Shown here piece by piece: positions 1 through 11,929 of a DNA stretch of 64,000 nucleotides (positions are counted from its first letter, which is position 1; each line of letters starts with the position of its first letter). The position numbers and the translations under genes are program-made. The notes beneath the pieces were generated by a model. The model worked only from the letters and a program-made list of their open reading frames with translations, searched no databases and was not told the origin of the DNA. The stretch is from Gnetum montanum (taxonomy: Eukaryota; Streptophyta; Gnetopsida; Gnetales; Gnetaceae), in assembly GCA_015680685.1 (NCBI GenBank), contig MNCI01006084.1, forward strand, positions 105,804-169,803. Reading direction: 5' to 3'.

Positions 1-654
1 TCCTGTTGAGAACTTTCAACATTCTCCCATTTGGCTATTTCTCCTTCTTCTTTTACTATCTGCTTAATAAGATCTTGGAGTTGACGGGTTCGTAGCTCAT
101 ATAGTTGACCTTGGGCATACATCCCTAGGGTCTCCCTTGTTTCATTACGGAGCCCATCTATGATATGGTACATTAGCCTCTCCTCGGAGAACCCATGGCC
201 TGGGTAGTTGTTTAATAGTGCATAATATCTTTGTAAGGCCATGTCCAAGGGTTCATGTTGCACTTGTTTCCATTCTTGGATTTGTCTCCTCAAGGCTGAC
301 ACTCTCGCATAGGTTTGATATCTTTCGTTGAAAAGTTCTACCATTGTTGGCCAATGTAGAATTGATTTTGGTTTTAACGACCTATACCATACTTTTGCTT
401 GGCCCACGAGTGTTGGAGGAAAGAGCTTAAGTTTTTGCCGCCCATTATCAATATTGTTCCATGTACAGGCATTGTAGAGGGCTTGTAAATGTTGTTGTGG
501 ATCTGAATCATAGCCTCCTAAAAACTTGGGAAAGTTGTTTAAATCAAGCACGGGTAGAAAACTTTCCTTATGATGCCTACGGGCTATTCGAACAACCTCT
601 TGTATTTCCGTTAAGCTTGTAGTGGCCAGTAGGGGTTCATCGTCATTGGGTAAG
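1..654 (-). pseudogene. gag of element F (partial, open to the window edge)
   Basis: Capsid/nucleocapsid polyprotein of a Ty3/gypsy element, which would assemble cytoplasmic virus-like particles. Read leftward from about 654, the frame is open to position 1 (about 215 codons). It shows the retrotransposon gag domain: FPKFLGGYDSDPQQHL, then GQAKVWYRSLKPKS, then VELFNERYQTYARVSALR, then LQRYYALLNNYPGHGFSEE. A TGA just upstream (near 656-658) interrupts the likely N-terminus, so I call it a pseudogene although the visible domain is open. The same domain recurs, more damaged, in A (about 37560-38460) and B (about 46000-46760). The call rests on motif order and those copies. Confidence 0.8.
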
Positions 655-941
655 TTATGCTTTCATGCGTTGGGATGATGTTGTCTTCGTTTATGTTTAT
701 AAGAAACCCCCACCTCGGGTTGCGTACTCCAATCTTCATTATCATAATATTCATTGGTTCTCCAATGAACTGCCTCACTAGATGTGGCATTATTATAGTC
801 TTGTAGGAGAGGCATGGTTGTGAAATTGTGTGTGAATTATATGTGCCTTTTTTTTTAAAAAAAATTCTTCCTAAGAGATATATCATTAATTCCTTATACA
901 GTGATCCTGTATGATATAAATAATCTAAATAACTAGCACTG

Positions 942-960
942 TCCCCAGCAACGATGCCAA
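942..960 (-). other. Primer-binding site of element F (tRNA-Asp type)
   Basis: Directly inside the LTR, the minus strand reads TTGGCATCGTTGCTGGGGA. The complement of the plant tRNA-Asp 3' end is TGGCGCCGTTGCCGGGGA. The three differences are transitions. tRNA-Asp priming is typical of Athila-like elements. Confidence 0.8.
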
Positions 961-1787
961 TGATGAGTGGCGAGGTACCCCTACACTCAACCATACGAAT
1001 ACGAGCGTTCACACACGATCCGGTCAAACTCCATGGATAGGCTAGTTGTGGTATCTAGATAGTCACACATTGATCACAGTTCGCTGTCTTCCCACTTGGA
1101 CTAGTATTAGCTTTGTCACGTATGGTTTAGTCCAGAGTGAGGTGTATGATGTGTTTCTAATCTAATGCTACTCCTGAAGGCAATGGAAAGTAATATTAAC
1201 TAAGTTAGGAGAGAAGGGTGAGAGAGAATCTAATTTAGCCTAAGTGCGATGAGCATCCATTCCTTGGTTATCCGTACACATCTTGGACTTCGTGCATGAC
1301 TACCACTGGGGTTACCAAGCACAGATCCTAGGTACGCTATTGGGTTACCAAGTAATCACACTTAAATGCTTATAATCAAGTCGTACTCATTCTACGTTTA
1401 ACATGAGTTTAAGGGTGAGAGAGATTAACTAGGAAAGTAGTAAATAACAATAACAATTAAATAATTAAACTAAGTGAATGCTACAATGATGAAGTAATGT
1501 CGATCTTTAATGCCGGTCATGTGTGTGTCCAAGTACATCACACTCGAATAAAGGATGTTGTACAATTACAATCACCACACTACGAGCATACATGGAGAGG
1601 AAAAGGGAGAGAAAGAAAATGAAAACTAAAATCAAAACTAACTCTAAAAAATTAACTCCTAAACTCACCTATCTACCTCTTATTTATAGATGAGGAGACA
1701 GGCCACGATATTGCGTATGCGATATCGCGACTAGGCATGCGATATCGCGTATGTGATATCGTTGTCGCCCCAAATGACGACTCATCA
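961..1787 (-). repeat. LTR of element F (827 bp)
   Basis: Bounded by TGATGAG at 961 and CTCATCA at 1787. It is collinear with the LTRs at 33575-34423, 35602-36432 (inverted), 41829-42760 and 47339-48293. A TATA box (TATAAATA on the minus strand) lies at 1681-1688. Just upstream of it in transcription sense, in U3, is a small array of palindromic GATATCGC units (about 1704-1770). Confidence 0.85.
1681..1688 (-). promoter_or_regulatory. LTR TATA box, element F
   Basis: The minus strand reads TATAAATA. The same box, in context CTATAAATATAGCACCTAGG, is conserved in the LTRs of A, B and D, which supports it as the retrotransposon core promoter. Confidence 0.6.
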
Positions 1788-3174
1788 GCAATGAATGACA
1801 ACAGGGTAGTGGGCAATGCAACGTTAGGTATTAGGTGTAGCAAGTCAATGATTGTTCAGAAGTGGCAATAGAGTGTGGACTCATCGCAGTTGCTCTTGCT
1901 GTGCAGCTAGGCCTTATGTTAGGTCCATCTATCACAGGTCGGCTATGACACTGCTAAGCAATAGTAGAGTCGGTCATGACCTCACCCACAAAGGGGTTTT
2001 TTTTTTTTAAAAAAAAATTGTAATCTTTTTTATGATTATTATTATATTATTATTTTTGTTATTAATTAAAACTAAACGAGGGGATCCTAGGTCCGAATCC
2101 TTAACCTCCCATGTCTTTTAAAATATATGTTTATATATGTATGTATGTATGTATATTAAAAATAAAAACAAGGAGGATGAGGGTTTGGGTTTGAACCCAT
2201 GTCTTCTTGTTTAATTTTATTATTTATATTTTTAAAATTTTTAAATTTATTAATATATTATTTAGTTTTTTTAATATTTTTTTATTTCATTTTTTTAAAT
2301 TTTTTTTAAAGTCAACGAGGTTGGGGTTTGAACCCAAAACCTCCCAGTGAAAATTTTTTAGGTTTTCCCTTTACTTTTTATTATTATTTTATTCCAGCTT
2401 ACCTTAGCGGTTGATGTGGCAATTCGGTTGATGACAAAGTAAGGGTTCAGTATAGGTAAATGAAAATTTTAGGTTGATTCCTAATCCTAAAATTTTGACA
2501 TTTTTTTGTTAAAAGAATAAATTAATATTATTTTAATGCATGTATAACAAGAAACTTTAAGCATTGATATCTCCCAAAATGTAAGTCCAATCAAGACAAA
2601 ATTTGTACTATTGGAATTGTCTCGATGAGTACTACGTGGTAGACATAGTTTTAGGGTTCAAAAATGGAATTGATTTTTCAAGAATTAAAAGGACCAAACT
2701 AGCCTATTTTTTTGAATTGACATTTCTAGGCTAACATATGGTAACTTGGAATCTTCTAGATTATTTGGATAGTGAATTTCAACAAAAAAAAATTAATTCA
2801 GGTTATGGTTACTAACTTTCTTGAAAGAAATTGAACAATGACCTTGATCAATTAATAATTATAGTATTAAAAGGGGTAAGAGTTACTTGGACCAATGTAT
2901 CATTGTCTTACCAACATCTCTTGTAATTACTGAATCTTGATGACGTGTAATAAAATATTCGTTAGTTAATGATATCAATGAAATAATTTTGTTGGTTGCA
3001 TGCCTGATCCCTTGTTCATGAAATCAATGAAAAGTTATCTTCTGACTTACATCACAAACATATGGTACATTTGGCGATGATCAATAACTTTCCCTATGTT
3101 GAGGCTTCAAGGTTTATCATTCTATTCATGTTGTAGTTGGTCCATGGTTTTGAATGGTCCTTGGGTTGTGGTTT

Positions 3175-3188
3175 GCTCTTATACCAAT
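3175..3188 (-). other. Primer-binding site of the left G-family element (initiator-Met type)
   Basis: The minus strand reads ATTGGTATAAGAGC directly after the LTR end GGATGTCACA. The usual plant initiator-Met PBS is TGGTATCAGAGC, so there is one mismatch over 12 bases. Confidence 0.75.
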
Positions 3189-3763
3189 TGTGACATCCCA
3201 TCCCCGAATGTCATGGCAGATGTCAAATATACGATATATTAGACATTGAGCATATGAAGAAAATATACCATATGCAAAATATATGTGATATTTGACATTA
3301 TGTATAAAGGAAATAATAAAAAAATGTAGAAAGAGAAAGAAAAGAATGCTTTATTGATATGGAATAGTGTATTCTGATCGTGCTTTGAGAGTGTTCCTTG
3401 GGGTTTTTTTCCTTTGGCATCTATCCCTTAGAGGTAATCTAGCACTACCACCACGGTTAGGCATATAACTTGACCAGAAGGGATGGCTAGTTCACTTCCT
3501 ATCCCACTTCACCTAGCTTCTAGTGACTTGCCTATACCAGCTCCACCACTTCATGCCTAACACAACCTCTAACCCCGGGTATAAATTCCTTTGGTCAAAT
3601 CCCCAAAGGTTACCTCAAGAGACATATTTGTTATTACAACATGCCCTTTTGGGTCTCAATTATAGCTATCCTTTTGGGTCTTATTAAGATAACAATAACA
3701 CTTGTTATGAAGAGACACCATCTTCATTAGGTAGCAACATCATTTGGGAATGGGGATGTGACA
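3189..3763 (-). repeat. LTR of the left G-family element (575 bp)
   Basis: Begins TGTGACATCCCATCCCC and ends GGGAATGGGGATGTGACA, an inverted terminal pair. It is collinear with the 576-bp LTR at 24380-24955 and the split LTR at 17096-17203 plus 19476-19967. The expected 5-bp target duplication to the right would be AGCTC (3764-3768); the partner is off the window. Confidence 0.85.
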
Positions 3764-3905
3764 AGCTCCATATCGTTGAGAATGAGCTTTCATTGCAACT
3801 AGTGGCATGCATTCATCTAGATCTCTAGTGTTACAATTCATTAGTAAATGGAAAGATCATTATTGACAACCTTTGCTAATCAAAGATATCTCATTTTATT
3901 CTTTT
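3764..3905 (+). repeat. Direct repeat, copy 1
   Basis: About 140 bp beginning AGCTCCATATCGTTGAGAAT, repeated in the same orientation at about 15951-16090. The left end is cut by the G-family LTR, so the true repeat may extend further left, outside the window. On the minus strand both copies keep a coding-looking stretch (DLDECM..VAMKAHSQ), which suggests a gene fragment of unknown identity. Confidence 0.65.
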
Positions 3906-4734
3906 TTTTTTCAATCTATCCAAATAAAGCAGCAATATACAAGTTAGGACATAGAAATTTTCTTGATATCTAACTTCAAAGAATGCTAAACTTTGATGAC
4001 GTTTTTACATAATAACTATAAAACTAACAAATCAAAACAAACATAAGGTACATTTTGTAAGAGTTTCTATCATAAAACATGAATTTAGAAGTTAGTATAC
4101 TCTTTTGTTAACTTCTTCTTTGCAAGGGCCTTTTAGATCTACACTACTTGAACTATGCTTTTTATTATAGAGTGTGTGCGATCAGTATCCATAGTATGGT
4201 TATGTTGTTAATTGGAAAAAAGAACAAGATTTGATAGTGGAAGTTTGACATGTTTGGTTTTATTTAGGGTAGGTTATAACCTATTTGGTAAAGTATCCAT
4301 TAGGTTTGCATTATGGTAGTATCACAGAATAATGATGTAACATGAAAAAGCAATTTTGGTATACATGAAAAAGTAATAATGATGTTACATGAAAAAGAAA
4401 TTATTGAGTGTGCTACTATAACCATGATATTCTTGGTATAATGAGTGTACGAAAAGGTGGTTTTCGAATTGTCAATGAAAGATTTGATATGAAAACTTTG
4501 AGCGTGTTAGGTTGCATAAGGGATATGAATATACTATTTTAATAAAAAAGTTGACAGTGCCAGATTTGAGTGTATTAATTGCAATGTCACAATTCAACTG
4601 TATTGACATAACATAATGAATAAGTGAGACACATACTATGCAGTGCATGAATTGTAGTAAACATTTGAAGCTATTTCTTTATTTTGTGTCTTTCAAAGTT
4701 TTCTAGATTATGTATATAAAAGGGTTGCACTTCA
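3906..4734. other. AT-rich interval with no recognised feature
   Basis: No open frame of note, no repeat shared with the rest of the window, and no RNA gene seen. It could be upstream or intronic DNA of the response-regulator fragment that follows. Confidence 0.5.
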
Positions 4735-5460
4735 TTGCAGACATAGTGAATATCAAAATGTCATGGCATTAGCACAAAAACATCATGATGGTTTACATTG
4801 AGTTCATGTTTTTATTATTGATCATGATATTTTATGTTTACTAGTATCTAAAGAAATGTTTGTTTCTTGTAATTATCGAGTTATATTTATGTGTTGTTTT
4901 GTGAAGCTTATAGTATGACTTTTCTTTGAAAAATGTTTACCATGAACTTTTGTTTCATTATTAGTTACAATTTGCTCTAAGTGGACAAATGCTTTGGATG
5001 TATTGAAGAAAGAAGGAAATATGTTTCATCTCATTATTGCTAATGAGCACATAGTTTTTGAACATAAGTTTGAAATAGCAAAGTATGTTATTCAAAAAAT
5101 AGGTGTACCTTTAATAGTTAAGTTCTTTGATATGTTTCAAGTCAACTAATTTGATGTAGGTATATGTATATATTTTAATATTCCTTTTGTTGCTCAGTGA
5201 TGTTTGTTGCTGAAGATAAAGTTATTGTTAATAAAACAATTATGCTTGGAGAATGTCATTATCTTTTAAAATCCATCCTTTTGAAAGATATGAAAATGGT
5301 GTGGCAACATATGATTATACAAGAAATTAGTCACAATATTTGTTTTTACCGTGGAAATAACGTGAGCAAAAATAAGAGAAAAATGCTATAGAAAAAATAG
5401 TAGAAAGATAAGAATAAAGATTCAAAAAGAATTAAGGATAGTGATATTGAACAAAGGTTT
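4735..5460 (+). pseudogene. Type-B response regulator (ARR-B-like) receiver-domain pseudogene
   Basis: Resembles the receiver domain of type-B ARRs, nuclear transcription factors that take phosphoryl groups in the cytokinin two-component pathway. Three exon-like blocks follow the domain order. About 4790-4885 gives VHVFIIDHDILCLLVSKEM (family VLVVDDDP.CL..L..M). About 4973-5158 gives CSKWTNALDVLKKEGNMFHL, then IIANEHIV where the phosphoacceptor motif VISDVHMP belongs, then IGVPLIVKF. About 5198-5390 gives ECHYLLKSILLKDMKMVWQH (family ACDYLLKP...L.NIWQH). The blocks are separated by plausible GT-AG introns (one about 5160-5197, ending CTCAG), so this is genomic DNA, not a retrocopy. The phosphoacceptor Asp is replaced by Asn, stops interrupt the frame, and no Myb/GARP DNA-binding domain follows. 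It is non-functional as a regulator. Confidence 0.75.
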
Positions 5461-5561
5461 ATGATAAGTGGGAAAATGTTTCAAATAGATGGAAATATGT
5501 TTTTTTTATTTTATACATATAGTTGTGCTTTTACATTAAGTCATATGTTTTCTTTATTTAG

Positions 5562-6771
5562 GGTTATTATTGGGTGACACTTCAAAAGAAACAATACATG
5601 AACATGAAAGTACTCAGCCTACTTATATAGATGCACAACATAATGTTCAAGTAAGTATACTATAAAAAAAAAGTGTTATAAAAAGTACATATTTGTATGT
5701 CATTTCTATAGTTTTAATGAATATAATCATTGGAAATTTTGCAGAAATGTCATTTATCATTGAAGGGACAAAGGAATTTGCATTCTGATTCTACAACTGT
5801 TGATTGAAATAGTATTTATTGTGAACAAGTAACATTAAGAAATGAAAAATCTTTGAAGAAATCATGTATAAAATATCATTGCAAATTTGTTGCTAGTGGT
5901 ACATCAAATAGTCATATAGAGTATGACTTATCAAATAGAAATGTTGATCAAACTTATCATTTTTATGGTCATGATGGAAATCACCATTTGCTAAATGCAT
6001 ATAGAAATAATCAAGAATCATTGTATGATGGTGAGGATGCTATATTAGATGTACATTATGATGATTTTTTATGTATAGGTATTTTATCAAAAATAATATG
6101 TTATCTTCATTTAGGACAATCACTAGATGAGACTATGAAAAGAATAATACATGGAAGTAATAGTAATTAGCCTACTTATATAGAAGCAAACTGTATTCTT
6201 TAGGTAAAAAAATATGAAATGAAGTGTTATAAGAAGCATGTGTTTGTATATAAGTTATGTAGTTTTAACAAGAATAATGTTTCTAAATTGTACAAAAATA
6301 TGGCTTACCATTGAAAGGGAAAAAAGTTGAAATTTAGAGTGTGGAGATGTTAAGAGATATAGTGTTTATCCTCAATAGTTAAAATTAGGAAATGATGGCT
6401 CTTTTCTAAAATTATATTCCAAACATCATCGCAATATTGTTGCAGATGGTATACCAAACAGTTTTACAAGATATGACTTGTCAAATAAAAAAGTTGATCA
6501 AAGATATTATTTTTATAACCATGATGGAATTCAACATTTTTCTAATGCATACGAAAGCATAAAAGAATCTTTGTATGATCTTAAGGCTACTATGCTTGAT
6601 GATGATAATGATGACAATATTATCAGGAGTTTGTTATGGAAAAATGCAAACTTTCAAGCTGTTGATGGAAATGAAAAAGTTGGGTTTCAAGATTGTAGTA
6701 AGTTATGGAAAGATGAGAGGAAGAAGTTTACATTTGGAATTAGTGATTTTAAATATGTCAACAAAGATTAA
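5562..6771 (+). pseudogene. Tandemly duplicated exon pair of unknown function
   Basis: Two collinear copies of about 550 bp: roughly 5562-6080 and 6115-6630. Each has a short exon (sharing QPTYID / PTYIEA), an intron (GTAAGT...TTTGCAG in copy 1, degraded in copy 2), and a longer exon. The longer exons align: YDLSNRNVDQTYHFYGHDG in copy 1 and YDLSNKKVDQRYYFYNHDG in copy 2, each followed by NAY...ESLYD and an Asp-rich stretch. Copy 2 continues to about 6771 with a basic tail. It lies directly downstream of the response-regulator fragment on the same strand and may be its linker exons. The type-B linker is not conserved enough for me to tell. I do not recognise the domain. Confidence 0.5.
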
Positions 6772-6823
6772 TTTTGTAAATTTTGATGAGACTATGAATG
6801 GCTTTGTGGCATTGACTGTTTAG

Positions 6824-8889
6824 ATGATTATGATGTTTTTTTTGTTATTTAATTTATGTAGAAATAGATACTCATATTTTTGGAAGTTGAATGTATTGAT
6901 AAATTATATTAATTTGAATAACAATTATTATATCATATAAATATATTAAGTAATGATATTTTGGTTGGTTTGCAAGAACCATGGTTTATTGGTTTTATTT
7001 ACAAGTTGCAAAGGTTAATATTCAATGGTATTATATAAATTCTATTTATCCAACCATTTCTTTCTTTTTCACCTCATGAAAAAGAAATCCATTTATTGAT
7101 GTCATGCTTACGTATAAACTTGTTACTTATCTATTTTATATCATAATCATTTTTTTCATAGTAGAGTAGTTAAAGACTTCTATGCTTGAGTGAGAACTAT
7201 GTTTAATGATTATATCACTTTTCAAAATATAAATTTATTTATAGTGTAGACATAGATAAATCAACGAACAAGTTCTTTATGGATTGGGATCTACATACAA
7301 AGATGTTTACGGTTAGTAATATTGCTCATTTTGTATTTTTTCAAGTAGCTCGATCCTTGTTTCTATGCTTTTCTATTTTGGGTTCTAACTTTTCTATGAT
7401 GATGAATCTATTTCTTGGTTGCAACTTTATTTCAACTCAAAACCTATAGAGAATACCAAAGCACCAATGGTATTGAATTATGTGTCTTTGAGGTCATTTT
7501 TTTCAAAAATAAGCAAAATAAATTCTTAGCTTAAAAAGGATTAGGACATGGGTTAATATTTTTTGGTAGTATATAGTTTTTTCAAATTCATTGAGAGGGT
7601 TCTATTTTCTCTGGCCAATCTGCTTATGTTCTAGTTAACCCTCACAAGTTACTCCTTTAATTGGTGGATGCTTTCTTCAAAAATGTTTTTCTATTTCTTC
7701 ACAATGGTCAACCTTGCATTGTCAATCGCAAGCTGCTTATTTTTTTCCTGTGTAGTTGATTCTTTTTTGAAATTTGTTGCTATTGATGTGCTATAAATGC
7801 CTAGATAGATATTATTCAAGATTGATTTCTTTCTATTGTCCATTTGATGTTGTTGGATGCTTGGGATCAAAATGAATGAGGGAAAAATAAATAAATAAAG
7901 ATGGAGTAATTTTAGAAGGAGATGCATTACTTGTTACTAAAATTTATATAGATGGTTTTCTTTATTAATGTTTCCTACTATTTTATTCAAAAATCACTCA
8001 AGGTAGTGTTGTTATCATAAAAGGCACATGGCATGATAAATCGTTATCCTAAGAAGGCTTGATTCATATGAATGATGAAAATAGCAATCATGAATTTATT
8101 GTTTATGTATTTTACATAAAGTTAGAAATTGCTTCACTAGTTGGAAGAGAGTGTATTCTATTAGAAAAATGTGTCTTGAAAATTTGGAATCATTAATTGT
8201 GTAAATTGAAATGAATGGACTAATTTAGACTTATTTATCTCATTTTGACTTTATCCGAAAAATCTCTAAAGGTGAGTTTTGATGCCATCTTTAAGCACAA
8301 AAATCCTAATATGTTTTCTTTTGTTAGCTATTTATTGACTCTACATATTAATATTCGAAAGAAAAAAGTAGCAATTTGATTTTTGTTTGTTAAAACTATA
8401 GTCTTCTATAGGAAGTTTGGTTCTAAATATGCATAGGCTAATAAATATAACATTTCAATGATAACAATCATTATAGTAAATTTTATTGAAATATTTATGT
8501 ATTCAATGAGATAGCTACAATTTTCAGAATTGTATTTTTTTCAAATCTAACGTTTGATATAAAGCATTTCATGCACAATTGTAAATGTTGCAAAATATAA
8601 TTATGTTAATACAATGTAGGTTCTAAATATTATGACATTTCAATCATAGTTGTAAATGTCATAGAATACAATTATACAATGCTTTCTTTAACAAAATATG
8701 TCTTAATACAATGAAGCTTTCAAAGTTTATGTAGCTTTCAAAAGAGCTTATAGTAAGTAGAATAGTTTATCTATCAATAAAAAAGCTATGTGTAAATAGC
8801 ACCATAGTTGAAATAACGTATAGAAAAATGCACAAAAAATTTTCAAATCAAATCGATAAAAACCTTACTTTAATATGTAGATGAAGATG
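6824..8889. other. AT-rich interval with no recognised feature
   Basis: Short open frames on both strands (for example 7691-7927, minus) match nothing I know and have the low-complexity composition of the surrounding DNA. The interval separates the response-regulator fragment from the Helitron RPA block. It may lie inside the Helitron, near its 3' end, but no CTRR-plus-hairpin terminus could be assigned. Confidence 0.5.
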
Positions 8890-10830
8890 TTTGTAACTCA
8901 GATGTTATTTTTTTAATGTTGGGAAACTATTTTATAGTTTCCTCTATTGGCTAGAGTTCTCTTATTTGACAAACATTATATCATTATTCTTCTACTTCTG
9001 TAAACTCTGATATAGAGACATAAATTTTGAACTCAAATAGTTGTGAAACAACATTATCAAGTATTTCTTGAAAGCTTTTAAGGTCATTTTCCTACAAAAC
9101 ATGCAAAAGTTGAATATATAGTTTATATTTAAAATTGTCTTACATAATTTACACATGTACTTGTTTTAATTTTAGTTCATGACTTTCATGTCCCAATAAT
9201 CTTTTACCATCCTCATTATATATTGTCATCAAAGTTTGTGCAGTATCATCCACCACTTTCACACAGAAAAGATACCTATTTCATGAAATATAGGTTATCA
9301 ATAATCATTCAACATTTATTTTATTAAATTGTAAATCAATATACACTAATTTACCGTAATTGATAATTTTTGTGTTTGATGCCAAAGGTAATACATTCAT
9401 ATAATATTTTTTGTAATCCTTCTTTTGAGTTTCCTTCTTCGAAAGCCTTAACATGGCGTCTACATCCTAGACAAGCTGTGTACCACAAATATCTCATGGT
9501 TGATATGCTAATTATATAGGAAGCTACAAAATAATTAACTTGTAAAAAATATTTGAGTTATCTTTATTATATAAGTTTTTTAAAATTCAAGTTTTTATTT
9601 TTTATGACTTGACATACATTACTAATATCAATAGACTAAGTTAGTTTGTGTAATGTGAATTGTTTTTTTCTCTAGCTGATGGATACAAAGATATCAATGC
9701 CTTTTCTGATTCATTTATACTTTTATACCTATCAAAGAGAATAAGTTTAGTAATTTTCAATAGTTAACTATTTCATTTTTTTAAAAAAAAATTTCTTACC
9801 ATTCTTGCAATTTTCTTGTTTCTAGACTATTGGGATTGATGATAAAACAACTGTCATTGGATGTTGTTACACTTTTTCTAGAGAAGTCTTTTACATACAC
9901 ATTTGAAAGCATTACAACTAAAGATGATGTTGTGTCTTTTTCAATCATTCCATAAAGCTTTTCTTCTTCTACAATTGCTAAATGCCTTCATAATGTTACA
10001 ATTGTAGGCTCATCATTACTAAAATCATAATACAAATGTAAGTTTCAAGTTATATCACTTTAACATATTTATATTATCATGAATTAAGAAATATTTTCTT
10101 ACCTTGGATCTAGTATCTCTAATTATCTTCTTTCAATTGATTGATCATTTACATCTCTTTTTAATTTATTGATTGGGTTTATTCTTACAACTATTCCAAT
10201 TAAATTTGTAAATGTTAAAAAGAAAGGTTAGTTATGAAACAAATAAAATATATTACTCAATAATCATCAATTTTACAAAATTACCTAGTTTCTCTTATGA
10301 GTTGATATAAGAGTCCAGGTTTATGAGCTTCATGAAAGTATACTTGTAATGTGAAATTTCCTTGACCATCTAATCTATTCGGTGGGTTTTTGAGAATTTG
10401 TTTAATACCATTTCATAATCACATTTTTTTTTATTAAATTTTATCTTGTTTCTTTTGAAATTTTCCTTCATGAATGCAATATACATTCCCTACATGTAAG
10501 TTAGCATTTGCTATCTTTACATCTTCATTGTAGGCTATGACTTGCATAACAAATTTCTATGAAAAGCAATGAGTTAGTAGCTATTCATATTTCAATACAT
10601 TACAATGAACATAGATAGAAATAATTGAAGTTAATACCTCAATATTTATTACTTGAGAAGTTTGTAGTTTTTTCCCATCTTTGATATTTCCAAAGGGTTT
10701 CATACCAGTTTTGTATATTACACAAACTTCACAAATCCAATTTTTGTCATAATGCCTAAGAATAGATAACAACATGAAACTCAGTGAAGCAACCATGAAG
10801 TTAATGGACATTGTGTTATTCACATAATAT
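8890..10830 (-). pseudogene. Helitron-encoded RPA70-like single-strand DNA-binding protein
   Basis: Helitron RPA is thought to coat single-stranded DNA during rolling-circle transposition. Read leftward, 10823-10640 carries a block with CEVC and MKPFGNIKDGKK. About 10375-10290 reads LDGQGNFTLQVYFHEA. About 9490-9360 carries the C-terminal zinc-binding OB fold of RPA70 (YLWYTACLGCRRHVKAFEEG; family FWYPACP.C.KKV). A GT-AG intron (9354-9276) joins this to YLFCVKVVDDTAQTLMTIYN and DGKRLLGH, a good match to the rest of that OB fold. Only the first CxxC of the zinc site is visible; the second pair looks reduced to one Cys. Several stops confirm a pseudogene. Confidence 0.75.
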
Positions 10831-11109
10831 TAATTTTTCTCATAGCATACATAACTACAAAATCATTTATATTAACTAATATTTATTTCTAAATTTTACA
10901 ATATTATAAATAAATTATTCAAAATTGTACCTATCACTATATGCAGAATTATGAGTGTTTTTTTGGGACAACTTTTTTAGATGATTTTCTTCATTTATTT
11001 TTCTTTGGGCTAATTTTGATTTGTTCATTTTTTCATACTAGTCATAAGAAATTACATGGTAAATTTGTAGGCATGATAATGATCTAAAATGAGAAAGTGC
11101 TGCATAGAC

Positions 11110-11760
11110 TAATCCAGATTGCTACAAATGTGTAATATCAACAACAGCTTTATCAAGTGTCATGCCTTGTGATTTATGTATTGTAAGTGCCCATGCTAGT
11201 TTTAATGGTAATTTTTTTGAACCAAATTGTAGTGGCATTATCGGAACTATTTGCTTTGAAGAAGACAGAAATGATGGACCAGTATAGTTTGGAAAATTAA
11301 TCAATACTAAAGATGGTGGTGTTGGTTGCTTTGTTTCATTACTATAAAATATATCTATAATAGTTCCAGTTGTTCCATTTACCAAACCATAACAAGTTAA
11401 GATATTTACTGTCAACATTACTTTAGCCCCAACTGTGATTAATATTTCTACTTCCAAATCTACATCATCAATGAATATGTACTGATTAGATCAATTACTA
11501 ATGCTAAGACTTTAAAAAATAGGCTTTTCCAAATTATATAACATTTTCTTGTTACATTTGTTTACTTCATCATTTCTTGCAAATAAGTGTATACTATTAT
11601 CAAAGTTTTTTGATTCTTGAATAGAAATTTGATTTTGGCTTCTATTCATTAGTATTTTCCAATCAGTACTTGNTAATTTTTGTGGATTTTCAATTGGTTT
11701 TTCTAAAAATATAGGATACACTTGAACTATGGCTTCCTATCTTTGTTTCCATAAGTTATT
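11110..11760 (-). pseudogene. Helitron Pif1-type helicase, C-terminal part only
   Basis: Superfamily 1 helicase portion of RepHel, which unwinds donor DNA. Visible from N to C: STDWKILMNRSQNQISIQES and FARNDEVNKCNKKMLYNL (about 11670-11520), then GAKVMLTVNILTCYGLVNGTTG, then PLKLAWALTIHKSQGMTLDK near 11190-11130, the Pif1 motif V-VI region. The frame passes almost directly from the end of Rep (about 11760) into this C-terminal region. The roughly 300 residues that should hold Walker A (GxxGTGKS) and Walker B are missing, so an internal deletion removed the ATPase core. A stop and frame break near 11510-11460 and an N at 11672 also interrupt it. Confidence 0.8.
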
Positions 11761-11929
11761 TGTCTTTTGTTTTGGACTATAAATAAATTTTTTTGGCACC
11801 TCATAGAAGTTTAAGCCACTCATGTCTATTGGTTTATTTATGTATGCTTTGAAAATATCTTTTGAATATGATTCTTCATTATTGGATTCATTTATAACTA
11901 TTTATTTATATACCTGATTAGACAAATTT

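Larger units (their letters stand above)
1..1787 (-). mobile_element. Element F: Athila-like Ty3/gypsy LTR retrotransposon, 5' portion
   Basis: On the minus strand the order is LTR (1787-961), tRNA-Asp-type primer-binding site (960-942), leader, then gag running off the left edge. The LTR starts TGATGAGT and ends ACTCATCA, and the same end sequences recur in elements A, B and D, so all four belong to one family. The right boundary at 1787 abuts a G-family internal region, so F appears inserted into that older element. The other LTR and pol lie outside the window, and no target duplication can be checked. Confidence 0.85.
1788..3763 (-). mobile_element. G-family LTR element, 5' end remnant
   Basis: Minus-strand order: LTR 3763-3189, initiator-Met-type PBS 3188-3175, untranslated leader running left until cut at 1787 by element F. 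The leader (about 2390-3188) matches the leader of the complete G element at about 23700-24379, for example around the shared ACCAAACTAGCCTATTTT. AT-rich tracts with TTTGAACCC boxes fill 1990-2400. No gag or pol reading frame is visible in this part. Confidence 0.8.

Noticed and set aside
611-1027. 138-codon minus-strand open frame
   Set aside because: It crosses LTR, PBS and leader of element F and is out of frame with the gag domain; chance frame.
2180-2350. GGTTTGAACCC boxes resembling tRNA B-boxes (also 23540-23650)
   Set aside because: No cloverleaf or A-box at the right spacing; the boxes are part of the repeated G-family leader.
6575-6823. 82-codon plus-strand frame
   Set aside because: Overlaps the duplicated-exon frame 6478-6771 in another phase; only the latter aligns with its tandem copy.
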